Notes: generated from the sequence alone by a model not told the origin. Numbered from the stretch's first letter, positions 11,201-23,772 are shown. The stretch: 64,000 bases of DNA from Chamaecrista fasciculata (GCA_003254925.1 QANZ01050155.1:18285-82284); one strand, 5' to 3'. Numbers and translations: made by a program.

Positions 11201-13334
11201 TCTCTTACTTTGCTAATGAAATTTGCTGAGCTTTTAAGTTTTAATATTATCCAGTGACCAGCATTCTGTTAATGTTTTTTGTGGCCGCTTAAAGTCTTAT
11301 GTTAGAGTTGTGCAGAAGGTTTACACTTGTTAACTCTTCCTTATGCGTAAATTTGGTCATTATTCAACTATTCATAGTAAATAAAATCATGAGTACACTT
11401 GCACCTTAGCAGGTCCGTCAGGTGGACACTTTCTTTTCATTTTATATAGCATTGCTTCTTTTATAGCCATCTCATGAGTCGTGGTTCAGAATTTAGTAGC
11501 TGTAGCTTTGATGATAAAGAGTTAAGAATTGAGGATCATTCCATGTTCACTTACTCCGGCAAGCTTCTGAAGTGGAAAGAACTATCCTCATCAGTTACTT
11601 CAGAATCACTTTACATTCACTGACATCCTGTTGTCTGTTTGCTTGCTAATACTTCCCTCTTGCTGTGAGCAATGTGAAGAAAATAGACCTAAATTATCTT
11701 TGCACGAAGAATTAGAAAAAGTTCTACTTTACACAGTTGACATATACTAATCTCTGGCACTGCTTGGATTTTATCAACTGTTAACCATTCTATAGGATCG
11801 GAATGTAGGTAAAGTAGAAATTGGTGGACAAAAGCAATGTAGATGTGGAAGATGAAGTTCACTCTAGCAAGGGATAATCTGTTCTATACCTTTACAATAT
11901 TATGTTAGTTTGTTACTCTCTTGACGATTACATATGATGGTTGTTAGACTAAATTATAGTCTTCTTGTTTTTGTTAAGTGTGGGCAAGGAAGTACAGATG
12001 ATGAGCTAAACCCAACTTGTGTATCTTCCCTACTGGGTATCCAAATAGAAGGAGTCGCTGCAGGACTGTGGCATACAGTGTGTATATCTACAGATGGTGA
12101 TATATATGCATTTGGTGGAAACCAGTTTGGACAGTTAGGAACTGGTACTGATCAAGCTGAGGTATGTTCTCATATAGTGTCAAGTGTCAACTCATTGATT
12201 CTCCTTTCTCCTTGTCATGAAAATGAAATGTGATGATTATATCATTTACCGGCATAATCTAGTTTATCCGTTTATATCACTAGCCAAATGATTTACACAC
12301 CAATTTGAATGGAGACTATTAGTTTCAATTGCCAAAATTTAAGCTATCCCTGTTACACCAATCTTTACTGATAACTACTGCAAAGCTCCGCAGTGCAAGT
12401 GGTGTTTATAATTTTTATCACTTCAGGCATTCTTTGCTACCAGTTTTAACTTTCGTGCGTTATCTTAAATATTGAAGCAGACTCTACCAAGGCTACTGGA
12501 TTCTCCAAACTTGGAAAATATGCATGCAAAGAAAGTTTCCTGTGGGGCTCGTCACAGTGCTTTAATAACAGGTATATCATAACAAAGACTTGTTTATGTA
12601 GTCTTGCGCTCTTGCTAACTACTGAGAACACAATTGGGGACACTGTTAGACTTGAGGATTTCTCTGTGAAGTACTTCACTCTCTTCTCAACAATAAGATT
12701 GTCAGATGCTATATCATTTGTTTATTCTAAAACGATGCTTTGATTCCAAAGTTTCCAGGGGGATTTTCATCCTCGAAATTTGGTTTAGGATTGCCATTAG
12801 AACTAAGTGGACTGAATAACGGGCCCTGGTGGCTGGTTCTATTGAAATATGGGTTGCTAGTGCATGCTACTTTGAAATGGTTCTATCTCATTTCTCCTTG
12901 ATGCTTAAATATCGCCTTTCTTGTTAATTGAAATTTGAAAATATGCGAAATTATTTTAGCTATTAAGCATTTATAGCAGATTCTTATCAGTTAACCTCGT
13001 TTCTTTTTGACTTTTCAAGAGGATGGCAAAGTTTTCTGTTGGGGATGGAATAAATACGGACAGGTACTCACTTCGACATTTTCCTTATGTATGTCCTTTA
13101 TACTACAACATATTGTTAGGAATTTTTAGGAGGAAGAAGAAGATAACTCTCATGAAATTGTGCTTAATTAAGGTCTTGAAACTTGTTATTAATTATCGTT
13201 GTTTGTAGCAGCTTGGCCTCGGGGATGTCATTGACCGTAACATTCCTTCTCAAGTCAATATTGAAAGTGGTGTGGCTTTAAACGTTGCATGTGGCTGGTG
13301 GCATACTGTCCTTCTAGCCAATTCGTCCCCTTGA
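8275..13334 (+). CDS. RCC1-repeat (beta-propeller) protein
   Basis: Eleven exons join in frame to 481 residues: 8275-8485, 9131-9198, 9295-9379, 9654-9785, 10025-10249, 10429-10668, 11099-11142, 11979-12161, 12481-12571, 13020-13063, 13212-13334. The product shows RCC1/UVR8-type blades, each with a WGWGxxGQLGLG-like turn and a GGRHT/CGWWHT-like strand. A Ser-rich insert with basic KRRR lies at about residues 178-205. The protein opens with EKLVYMWGYLPGALPQ and stops directly after the last blade (LLANSSP). It therefore lacks the C-terminal tail with the VP motif used by the UV-B receptor UVR8, and is unlikely to be UVR8 itself. From memory the closest Arabidopsis proteins are At3g53830 and At3g55580 (TCF1, a nuclear cold-tolerance regulator). 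That link is inference. The last intron ends in a tandem TAGCAG acceptor; using the first AG adds one Gln. Confidence 0.9.
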
Positions 13335-13713
13335 AATCATGGCGTCCTGAGACTCTTGACCCAATTTTGTTAGTTAGTAATCGTTGTGATTGGTAAGTCA
13401 TATATATGTGTATGTACATACAGTAGGGCAATACACATACATATTATAATACAATATGCGTGTATTCTTTCATGGCGTGAATAACCATGATTGGCTTTAT
13501 CATTTAAACGAAACCAGAGTGATACTATTTTTGGGAAGCAACGTCTGGATTCTTCTAAGCTTGTAACATTCTTCTCTATTGTGTATATATCTATCTATTG
13601 TATAAACTGTCCATTGTAATTGGACGCCTTGGAGGTTGGTATGCCGATGTATGTAATTGAGGGTAGGGTTAGATTATTAACCATGCAAGTCGGTCTTCTG
13701 ACAACACGTCAAA

Positions 13714-13881
13714 TGTTTGGACTTTGGAATATGGATTCAGATTGATATTTTAAACGCAATTCTCAATCCTTTCTCATTTCTTGTTTCTGTATAGAATTGT
13801 TTGGACTTTGGAATATGGATTCAGATTAATATTTTAAACGCAATTCTCAATCCTTTCTCATTTCTTGTTTCTGTATAGAAT
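13714..13881. repeat. 84-bp tandem duplication
   Basis: Two adjacent 84-bp copies (13714-13797 and 13798-13881), beginning TGTTTGGACTTTGG, differ by one base that I can see (GATTGAT against GATTAAT). They lie about 380 bp past the RCC1-gene stop, in or just beyond its 3' untranslated region. The near-identity implies a recent duplication. Confidence 0.9.
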
Positions 13882-16406
13882 TGCTGTAATAAATTCATAT
13901 TTTTAAAATTTGATTCGGTTTCTTATATAAAAATATATGACCAAGACTAAATCTGTAAAAGAAAAAGATATGAGACGAATTGATTCAAATATATAATACT
14001 AAAAGTGCAAAAAAAAATATACGAAATCAAATTAGAATTGAGTAAAAAATAGGGGAATTTACTCTTTGACCTATTATATTTTACTGAGTTGTCAAGTATT
14101 TACATATTTACATGACACAAAATAACTTAACTACATAATATGTGGTGGAATCGTGTTAAGTGATTTGTGTAAATTCACTTGACTTGTATACGTATATGAT
14201 GATTTGTAAACTGACAAATTAATTTTACAAAATGATCATGACAGGAAGTTAGATAGCGGATTCTAATTGCTAATATAAAGTTTCAAAAACTAGGAGAATT
14301 GAAAGAAAAATATATTTCCTTCAAGAAAAAAAAGGATATAGTTTATTTATTTTTTATAATTTAACACCCATACTTGATTCTTACATTTGTTCGTCAAACG
14401 CAGGCTTGTGATTCGTTTAAGTTTGAAAATGGAAATAGCGTAAACAAAGCTTCAGAATTGAAAATGTCACTCCATACGGCTGTTCTTGGAATATATAATA
14501 TACGACACGGTTGCTCACGGACTTTGATAGAAATGAAGAGAGTAAGATACTAAGATCTACGATACTGACGTCAAAGAGGATCAATTTGTCATAATCAAAT
14601 CCTTAATTTGATGAAGAATTCGGCTGTCGCTATTCTTTTTGGGTCAATGTTACTAGCTCTTACTGTCAATTTTTCCCTTTTATTTTAAGCTGTAACGAGT
14701 TAAAATATTAATATTTATTTTATTTTATATTTAGTCAAAATAAAGTATAATAAAGAAGGAGCGAATAAAAACATACTTCTTTGAAATTGAGCTTTCTATT
14801 TATACCACTTCAAATATTGATGTCGAGTTGTTGAGTTGGTTGTGACTTGTGAATCACATTAATACTTTATTGGATAGTGGCCTTCTAGCTGCTTCGTATT
14901 GGTCAACGACAACTTATTTTCCAAGTTCTATCTTCATTTCAAACCATATTGTTTTCAATCATATTTTCATGGGAAAAAAATTTATATTTTACCATTGTGT
15001 TTATTAATTATTAGATTATGTATAAATAAATTTATATTCTCTTCTTATAATTAAATTTCCATTTATTCTATAATTTTAAATCATGAGAAAAGGATTATCA
15101 TTGACTTTTACCTAGTCCTACTTTTATATATAGTTTTGTCTCCTTTCATTGTCTGTCATCTTACAGGAAAAAAGAAAGAAATTAAATGCACAGTTCAATT
15201 TAGTGAATAATATTATTATAAGGTATATTAATTAATTAAATTTAAATTTTAAGATTATATGCATTTGGTATATAGATTAGAATTATCAATAAGGAATTTT
15301 ATCTTTAAAATCTAAAATTCTCTTCGAACACATTAAAAATGAATTTAAGTTTAACAAACTAATTACGGATAAATAAGAAATGCTGCTTTTTCATATATCA
15401 AATTATAATATAATATAATTTTTTTTTATATTAATACGGCTATAATTCATCATAAAAGTAGACAAAGACAAAATCAAATGTATCTTATAGTTCAATTGTA
15501 CCTTTCATATGTTATAGTATATCAAATTTCATGAATATGTCTTTCAACCTTTCAATAAAAACATAAAATTGGAACATTTTTCTCAAGAGTTAGGAGTACT
15601 TAGGAGTTAGGACACATGTCGGTTTTCTCTTATGCTACGAAAAAAAAATGATGAGTTGATGACATTGGTGATTTATATTTAAAAAAAGAAAACACTTTTA
15701 ATTTGTCAAGTGTTTTTTCAATAAAAATGTATGGATCCTGACAAATTGAATTGCATGAAAAAATTCAGAGTTCCGTAAGGAGACAAGACAATAGACCATC
15801 CATGCAATAAGTCAGAGTCAATGCTCCAGCTAACCTCCATTGCGCTATGACAATACTTCCTCTAGCTACCTAATAAATGATCTTATGTTCATCTATTAAT
15901 TAGACCATTGCCAATAAATTTTAAGGAAATTCAATGGAAACTGGAAAAGTACTCTTGTCCAAGTAATTGACTCCCCTAGTTTATCTCTCTCTATCAAATA
16001 GAATAAACAAAAATAATATAAAAATCAATGAGTTAAATCTAATAATTCTTCATTTGGTCCATTAATTAGGTGGTAAGATTCAAAACTTACTTTTTACTAT
16101 GAAAAATATTATTTTACTTTTGAATGAAAAATTTGTAAGATTTGGATCTATGCATTTTATTTGGTGTATTTTTCATGCATTTTTAAAAAATAAAGAAATA
16201 GCTAAAGAGAAAAAGTGTTGGTCTCATATATTTATTATTTTATAGGAGTAGGAATGTAAAATATATAAAAAAATATATAAAAAAAATTGTAGAGTAGGAA
16301 TGTAAAAGATCCACCTCCAAACTTGTCATTGAAAGAATTAGTTATTGCTCTTGTTAGTAGATATCTTAACTTTTTAAAAATATATAAAAATATAATAAAA
16401 AATACT
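13882..16406. other. Intergenic, AT-rich, no gene seen
   Basis: Very AT-rich sequence with no conserved open frame on either strand and no repeat family that I recognise. Confidence 0.55.
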
Positions 16407-16414
16407 CCTATTAA

Positions 16415-16766
16415 CTAGGAAGTATGGACATTGACACGGACACGGGACACGATACGGACACGGACACGGACACAGCGACACGCTAAACTTTCAAAATTAT
16501 GCGACACGACACGCCATATATTTATATATATAAATAATTAAATATTCATAATTTTTAATGAAAAATTTAAAAATTACAAGTTTTATTCATAATATATGTC
16601 ATATGTATTATTATTTTCTTTTATATGTCATGTTAAAATCACAAAAAAATAATTTATATTTTAAAATTTATGAATATGTGTCGTGTCGGTTTCGTACGGG
16701 TGTTGGACACTGACATGTGTCCGACACGACGACACGCCTTCAAAATGAAGTGTACATACTTCTTAG
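16415..16766. mobile_element. hAT-type MITE, 352 bp
   Basis: Terminal inverted repeats CTAGGAAGTATG (left) and CTAAGAAGTATG (right, reversed) differ by one base. The flanking 8-bp duplication CCTATTAA is exact (16407-16414 and 16767-16774). An 8-bp duplication points to the hAT superfamily. Both ends contain GACACG/CGTGTC-rich stretches in opposite orientation, so the element can fold back. It is non-coding. Confidence 0.8.
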
Positions 16767-16837
16767 CCTATTAATGAAAGGAGATATACGGTGAGAAGCC
16801 AAATGGCCTAACAACAGTGCTCTCCAAAGCATTTATA

Positions 16838-17017
16838 TCTTATATTATATGACTCTATCCCTTTCTGGTCGTCCATGTTTAAAACTATAGTCTATGAAAT
16901 TAAAAATAAGAGAAAATTTACTATTTGGTCTCTCTTTCTTTACTAAGTTAACAATTTAGTCCCTTATTTATTTTACATACATATTTGTGTGCCCGTTAAG
17001 GCACACAAAGCCCGTAG
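16838..17017 (+). mobile_element. Helitron-like short element, copy A
   Basis: It begins with TC after an A (A|TCTTATATTATATG). Near its 3' end is a hairpin (GTGCC...GGCAC), followed by AAAGCCCGTAG and a T. Copy B at 19545-19723 is clearly homologous over the full length and has the canonical CTAG|T end. No target duplication is expected for Helitrons. This copy ends 172 bp before the receptor kinase start codon, so it lies in that gene's promoter or leader. Confidence 0.55.
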
Positions 17018-17189
17018 TATATTTATATGTAAATCCTTCAAAACACTGTTTAAGGATCACGAAGCCATCAAATCACCCGTGATATTTAGACTTTAGAAAT
17101 ACATCATAGGAAACGCGTAGTATAATAATAATCTCATGTTATTAAAGTTTGTGAATGTGCCTTTGTGAATGTTGTGATCCCAAATAGCA

Positions 17190-20100
17190 ATGGAAGCCAC
17201 GTCCTCTGATTACAAAACCCTCCTCATCTTCACGGTGACGCTGTTGTCACGCGCCGCCCTCACAATCTCCGTCGTCACGCGCTGCCCCAACTGCGGCAAC
17301 ACCACCGTACCCTACCCACTTAGTACCTCCCGGAGCTGCGGCGACCAATCGTACAAAATCCGGTGCGACGCAGGCTCACTCTTATTCGACACCCTCAACA
17401 ACTCCTACCCAATCGAATCCATCCACCCACAATCTCAACGCCTCGTCATCCAACCCGCTTCTTTAATCCCCACCACCTGCGTCACATCAGATAAAATCCA
17501 CCAAGGCGTACAACTCAACCAATCTCTTCCTTTCAACATCACAAGCAGCAACACCATCATTTACTTAAATTGTACCACCTTGCTTCTTCAGTCGCCCTTG
17601 AATTGCTCTTCCGCTAGCATATGTCATGCTTATATTAACGCCACCGCAGACGCCGCCGTATGCGACGGCGCTCCGGTGTGTTGTGCCTATAGGGCCGGTG
17701 GGTCTAGTAATTCGTATATGATTCGGGTTCGGGATGTGGGATGTAGCGCTTACTCGAGTTTTGTAAACTTGGATCCCGGTCTGCCTGTGAACCGCTGGCC
17801 CCGGTCCGGTTTGGAGATTCAGTGGGTGTCGCCACCCGAACCGGTTTGTGGGTCGCAGAAGGATTGCGACGGTGGGAATTCAACTTGTGGGCCCGACCCG
17901 TCCCGGAATGGGATCAAAAGATGCTTCTGTAATACGGGGCTTGTTTGGGATCCTATCCAAGGGGTTTGCGCTCAAAGTGAGTTTTTTTATTTTTGCTAAA
18001 CTACACTTTGATCCCATAAATTTTTCTCAAATTTCTATTTAGTCTCATAACATTTTTGTTGCACTTTTGGTCTCATATCTTTTGTTCAAGTTGTACATTT
18101 GGTTTTGTGTTGCACTTTTGGTCTCATATCTTTAGGTTATATTGCAGAATTGGTTTCATATCTTTTGGTCAGTTGTAGAATTGCTCTCTTATCTTCGAGT
18201 CAAATGCAGAATTTATCTCTTATCTTTGAGTCAAATGGGACTTACGGTGAAAACTATTACAAAATTATGGGACTAATTTTACAATATGATCAAAAGATAT
18301 GAAATCAAAACTCAAGTGATACGAAACTAAATTTGAAACTTTTTGGAAAAATACGAGATTAAAAGTGCAAAAAAAGGTTATAGGATCAAATTGAAACTTG
18401 AACAAGAGTTATGAGTGCAATTTGAGTTTTTTTTTTCATGTGATGTGTTGATCTTTAACAAAATTTGATTTATTGTTGGGCGTTGACTAATATTTGTAAT
18501 TTGGGTTTGACTTTCATTGTACAGAAATTACGTGTCAAAATCCGGGTGGTTGTGACAACTCGTCAGGTCGAACAGCACTTATAGCAGGTATTCCTAGGAA
18601 AAGAAGAAAAAAAAATAATACAATAATCGACGAGAATGAACGATTTTGATACCTCTAACGACTAAAAGAATCTGATCTAGTGCCTTATAAGAATATAATA
18701 AAATCCTAGGTGTCGTTCCAGTTAGAAAGAATTTTTTATTAGCCAAAAGTTATAATAAAATTACTTAACCTGAATGAGTTAAAATCGTTAATGTATCACG
18801 ATGTTTGTTTGGTCCAAAATAAATATGGTAATTTTTGATGTGCAGGTTTAACCAGCGGGATAGTAGCAGGTGCAATAGTTGTAGCCATTACTACGATTCT
18901 AATCTACAAACGACACAGACGTATAAAAGAAGAGCAAGAACGAATAGCGAGAGAAAGAGAAAACATCCTAAACGCCTCCGGCGGCGGAGGAAGAGCAGCA
19001 AAACTCTTCTCCGGCAAACAACTGAAGAAAGCCACCGACGACTTCTCCGGCGACCGCCTCCTCGGCGCCGGCGGCTACGGCGAAGTCTACAAAGGCATCC
19101 TCCAAGACGGCACCGTCGTCGCTGTCAAATGCGCAAAACTCGGCAACGCCAAAGGCACCGACCAAGTCCTCAACGAAGTTCGCATTCTCTGCCAAGTCAA
19201 CCACCGTAACCTCGTCGGTCTCTTAGGTTGTTGCGTCGAGTTAGATCAACCCACTTTGGTGTATGAGTTTGTCGAAAACGGTACGGTTATAAATTTTAAG
19301 TGGATTAGCATTAATTTATCATAATATTAATATTTGTGTTTACTGATTTAGTAATTAATTTATCGTAACTTTAAATATGAATGAATTTCGTATCTTCATA
19401 TGTGGTAATCAGTGATAGGTTTGATTATCTGCAGTTCTGTTCCTATCGATAAAAGACGTACAAGTCATAACACGAAAGTACTAAAAATTATCTTATTAAA
19501 TTACTAATTTGAAGAGTTATTTTGGAGACTAATTTTTTTATTTATCTTATATTATATGGCTCCACCCCTCTCTGGTTGTCTATATTTTAAAACTATAGTA
19601 CAAAATTAATAATAAGAAGAAAATTATTATTTGATCCCTTCTTTTTTATTGTGTTAACGATTTAGTCCCTCATTTATTTTACATACATATTTGCGTGCCC
19701 TTTAGGGCACACAAAGCCTCTAGTATATATATATATTGTTATATAATTAATAAGTCCATATATATATATTGAATATATATTATTTTGTAACGTTGAAGGC
19801 ATCTTGGAAAAAAAAAAGCTTATATTTTTATTTCTTCACTTATTTTAGAATATATATATATATATATAAAAGTTTCCCTCGTAAAAATTTCAATAATATT
19901 CTAATTTTACTTATTACTCAAATCTTTTAAATTCTCTATAGAGAATCTTTCTCATGTCTATTTTGTTTTGATAACTTCACGTTAGTAATTTTATCTCCCA
20001 CACTTGAATTTATTTGTGTCAGGTACACTCCTTGATCACTTGCAACGACGTCAAAAAGCCCAAGCCCAAAGCAAAGCCCATCTGACATGGACAGATCGTC

Positions 20101-20669
20101 TTCGAATAGCCCACGACACGGCCCAAGGTTTAGCCTACCTTCACTTCTCGGCTATGCCTCCTATATACCACAGAGATGTGAAGTCGAGTAACATTTTATT
20201 AGACAACAAGTTAAATGTTAAGGTTTCGGATTTCGGATTATCGAGGTTGGTTGAGACTGATATGAGTCACATATCAACGTGTGCTCAGGGGACATTAGGG
20301 TATTTAGATCCAGAGTATTATAGGAATTACCAATTGACAGATAAGAGTGATGTTTATAGTTTTGGTGTGGTGTTGTTGGAGCTTTTGACGGCACAGAGGG
20401 CAATTGATTTTAACAGGGAATCCGATGATGTGAATCTGGCAGTTTATGTGCAGAGGATGGTGGAACAAGAGAAATTGATGGATGTGATTGATCCTAATTT
20501 GTTGAAAAATGGAGCGACTGATTTGGAAATGGAGACAATGAAGGCTTTGGTTTTTCTGGCTTTGGGATGCTTGGAGGAAAGGAGACAGAATCGACCTTCA
20601 ATGAAAGTGGTGGCAGAGGAGATTGAGTATATCATTAGTATCGCCACGGCCAACCATGCACAAAACTAG
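17190..20669 (+). CDS. Wall-associated receptor kinase-like protein (WAKL15/20 type)
   Basis: Four exons (17190-17976, 18525-18587, 18846-19280, 20023-20669) give 643 residues. A signal peptide (about 1-25) is followed by a Cys-rich GUB_WAK galacturonan-binding domain starting CPNCGNTTVPYPLS, with many N-glycosylation sites. A single membrane span is at about 285-304, then a basic stop-transfer (KRHRR). The Ser/Thr kinase domain has the Gly loop at GAGGYGEV (357-364), VAVK Lys378, alpha-C Glu394, HRD 478-480, DFG 498-500 and DPE 524-526. All catalytic residues are present, so it should be an active RD kinase at the plasma membrane. WAK-like kinases monitor cell-wall pectin and act in growth and defence. 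No EGF repeats are seen, as expected for this subgroup. Introns 1 and 3 hold transposon relics. C-ending codons dominate exon 1 and exon 3, but not exon 4. Confidence 0.93.
17995..18440. mobile_element. Diverged foldback element in WAKL intron 1
   Basis: The intron holds repeated TTTTGGTCTCATATCTTT-like units in the left half and their inverse (AAAGATATGAAATC...) in the right half, forming a degenerate inverted repeat. The ends are too worn to define a target duplication. It resembles the other foldback elements in the window. Confidence 0.5.
19545..19723 (+). mobile_element. Helitron-like short element, copy B (WAKL intron 3)
   Basis: Starts A|TC (TCTTATATTATATGGCTCC). It ends with a perfect 6-bp stem hairpin, GTGCCC-TTTA-GGGCAC, then ACAAAGCCT and CTAG|T. 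This meets the Helitron rules: 5' TC, 3' hairpin plus CTRR, insertion between A and T. It is 179 bp, non-coding and non-autonomous. It lies wholly inside the 742-bp third intron in the sense orientation and matches copy A upstream of the gene. Confidence 0.65.
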
Positions 20670-23400
20670 GAATTTTTTTGGTCTCTAATGATGGGCTTTG
20701 TGATTGTGTTTGTTGTAAGGCAGAAAGATATGGAATGCTTGATTTGGTTCTTATTATGTATGTATATGCAAAAATTTATAATATTTCATTCATAACATCA
20801 AAGTCATTTGGGGATACATCCAGAAGATTTTACAAGAATAAAACAGACCTGTTCTTCAAAGTAAGTATCAGCAAAAAATAAAACAGAATATCAGAGCAAC
20901 ATGCCTTTTAAGTTTTAACAAGATAAGATAAAATTTATCTCTAAATTGTTAAAGATAAGGATGATTTAACTGACATACAGAAAGGCAACACACCCTTGAA
21001 ATGCATAGTAATATAGTATGCTGAGAAGTAAATATACCTATAGATTTAAACCGTAGTCTTTAAGAAAACTGTCTCACATGAGGAAAAGTAATATTTCCAC
21101 TGTAAATAATGATTTAGGATTGAATTGTGAGCTTGCAAATATTCTTGTTCATGCGACAAGTAGTCCATGATATTACCCATATCCAAGCTTATGGGTATAG
21201 TACACAAGAGATACTTGATAATTTTGAGCTTAAAAATTAAGCCCCTACTCAATAAGTACCCAAAATTATGAGTAAAACCTAAACATGTTCAACTGGAAGT
21301 ACTACACATTATCCCATATTATATTATATTAAATTGGATTGTATCGAGTTTTAGTAATACTTAATATCTCATTACTCATTATAATATTATGAGGTTGTCA
21401 TGTTGGGCCGGATCGGGTCAAATCTGTTGGGTGGGGTCAGACCGATTTGAATATTCAGGTTGGAATGGATCGAGTTGAATTTTTTAGGTCAGACCAAAAT
21501 GAAACTGACCCCATATATAATTTGAGGATCAAAATAGAAAAAAAAGTAACTTGAGGACCAAAATAATTATTTAACTCATAACAAAAGAAAAATAAGTTTA
21601 AGTTATCCAAATCTAAACTCATGAACTTGGGTTAATACTAAGTCCATAGTATTAGGTATAATTTTATTTGGACTTGAGCCTAGACCTAAGTCCATTCACA
21701 TAAGCCCGTGGGCTTAAACTTGGGTAGAGCTGATGAGCAGCTCTACTTGCGAAGCCTAAAGAAGTGAAGCATTCATCCCAAGATCCCAACTTCAGAATTC
21801 CTGGGCTGTGGACAGTGATTTGGGTTTTGGTGGGCTACTAGAATGAGTTTTATCAGCCCACTTTGTTCCCTTAAAGAAAAATATTAACAGAAAATACTCA
21901 ACAAGGTTCTTTTTTAACTAAAAAAAATACTCAACAAAAAATAATGCGCAGACCTTTTTTGTTGACAAAAAAATGTTTTTGAAGAATTAAATAGTTATTT
22001 TTAAAATAAAATGTATGATATAGTTTAATAAAACCTAAAGAAGAAGATTACTCTAATATTTAAGGCACATGCTCATCTCTTCGCGTTTTTATAATTTATA
22101 TGTTTTTCCACATGCAACGTAGAGTTTAGTAGGTTTTAATATATCATGGGCGATTCTCTTTCTCCAAGTTCCCATGTTCATAGAAAGATTTGACTTAAAT
22201 CCAAATGTCATAAAAATGCTGTTGCAATGATATAAACAATTTTATTTTAAAATACATTGATTATATTCACAATGAAATATATGATAATCTATCACTCATT
22301 AACATAAGACATATTTCATTTTCTAACAAAACTTCTAATTTGAGAGCTTGTAAGATTAAGAATATGAATCATCCACGAGGGCTATCTTTAATCTTTATGA
22401 AACACTTATGACACTTGAATATCCAATGCAGTGTTAAGAGTGGAACTGTGGAAGTATAAGAACTATATAGTCCGGAGACCAGCGTCACGAGAATTGCATG
22501 CGTACTTTCATAATCAAGTATTTATAGGAAGGTACTGTGATATATATACGTATAATAACACTGAGAGACGTTGAAGAGAATTGGTTTTCATGAATCGATT
22601 TACTTGAAAAGTTTTAAACAAACAAATGCAGGAAAGAATTTTTAACTTTTAAGAATTAGACAGTTGCTTAAAATATTGTAAATCTAATATAAAGCTAAGG
22701 TATGCCATAATGCCAAGCATTCACATTTGGCAACAGATGTTGTTATTGACAAATTATGAGCTATATATAATTAGATGGTAAAATCATAATTTATCAATAT
22801 AATATACTTTGAATAGATCACTCACTCATTGGTACAATCCCATTAGGACATTTTCTTCACATTTTATAACACTGAAAAGTTATATGTTGCTACCCAAACG
22901 TGACCGCATCTATGACTTGCTCTTTGGTCAAAGGGATGCAGATAGCCAAATGTCAACGCGTATAGTTAGGCCATTAATACGAAATCCCGCTCTTATACAT
23001 AGCTTTGTTGCAATTTAAAGAAAACAGAAAAAATATCTTTGTTCTCAGTTCACACACAAACCTTGGGTAAAAACCCACAGATTCTATTACAATATGCAAT
23101 GGTTACGTTATCTATTTAATTTCAACATGTATTTTTCTACTAAAGTCATAATATATATTACATATTACTTCATGGCTCATGCTATACCTGTAATTAATCT
23201 CCATGCATGGCCATGAGTATAACCCTCTTCATTTGTTGTGGAGGAATTAATGTCAGAATGGAATATCCAGCTGGAATCTGTCAGGACCTTTTATGGATAT
23301 TTTCTTATGTTTAAAGCAAAATTTGTCGGTACGTAGCTCATGATGAGCTGCTACATCTCTACCTTAATATGAATATTATATACTATACCATTATTTCTAT
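20670..23400. other. Intergenic, no gene seen
   Basis: The first 100-200 bases are probably the WAKL 3' untranslated region. Beyond that is AT-rich DNA with no frame that looks coding. A short GACCAAAAT-type remnant lies near 21530-21570. Confidence 0.5.
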
Positions 23401-23772
23401 ACCCGAAGTGTATTTTTTGTTCTATAACTTTGACAAAGGTCTCAATTTGGTCTTATAATTTTTTTTTGTTGCAATTTTAGTCTCATAACTTCTGAAAACG
23501 TCCGACCATTGGTTCCAAACTGATTTCCATCCATTTTCTGCCATTAAAGACGATCTAACATACTGAATTGAATGATGACGAGACAAATATAGGTGAAATG
23601 GATTTAACGACAGATAATGGACAACTTGAAACCAACGGTGAAACGTTTTCAAAAGTTATGCGGTCAAATTGAGACCTTTGCCAAAGTTATGGGACCAAAA
23701 TTGAAAAAAAAAAGTTATAAAACCAAATTGAGACCTTTACCAAAGTTATGAAACCAAAAGTAAACTTGAGTC
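23401..23772. mobile_element. Foldback MITE, TTAAGTGCACTTTTGGTCC family
   Basis: The arms are inverted copies built of CAATTTGGTCTTATAA / TTATGGGACCAAAATTG units, with a short unique centre. The right end, reversed, reads GACTCAAGTTTACTTTTGG, close to the GGCTTAAGTGCACTTTTGG end of the element at 42855. The flanking 9 bp are too diverged to confirm a target duplication. Confidence 0.65.

Noticed and set aside
18835..19209. 124-codon Arg-rich frame and an antisense acidic frame
   Set aside because: Shadows of the GC-rich WAKL kinase exon, which is clearly coding in another frame.
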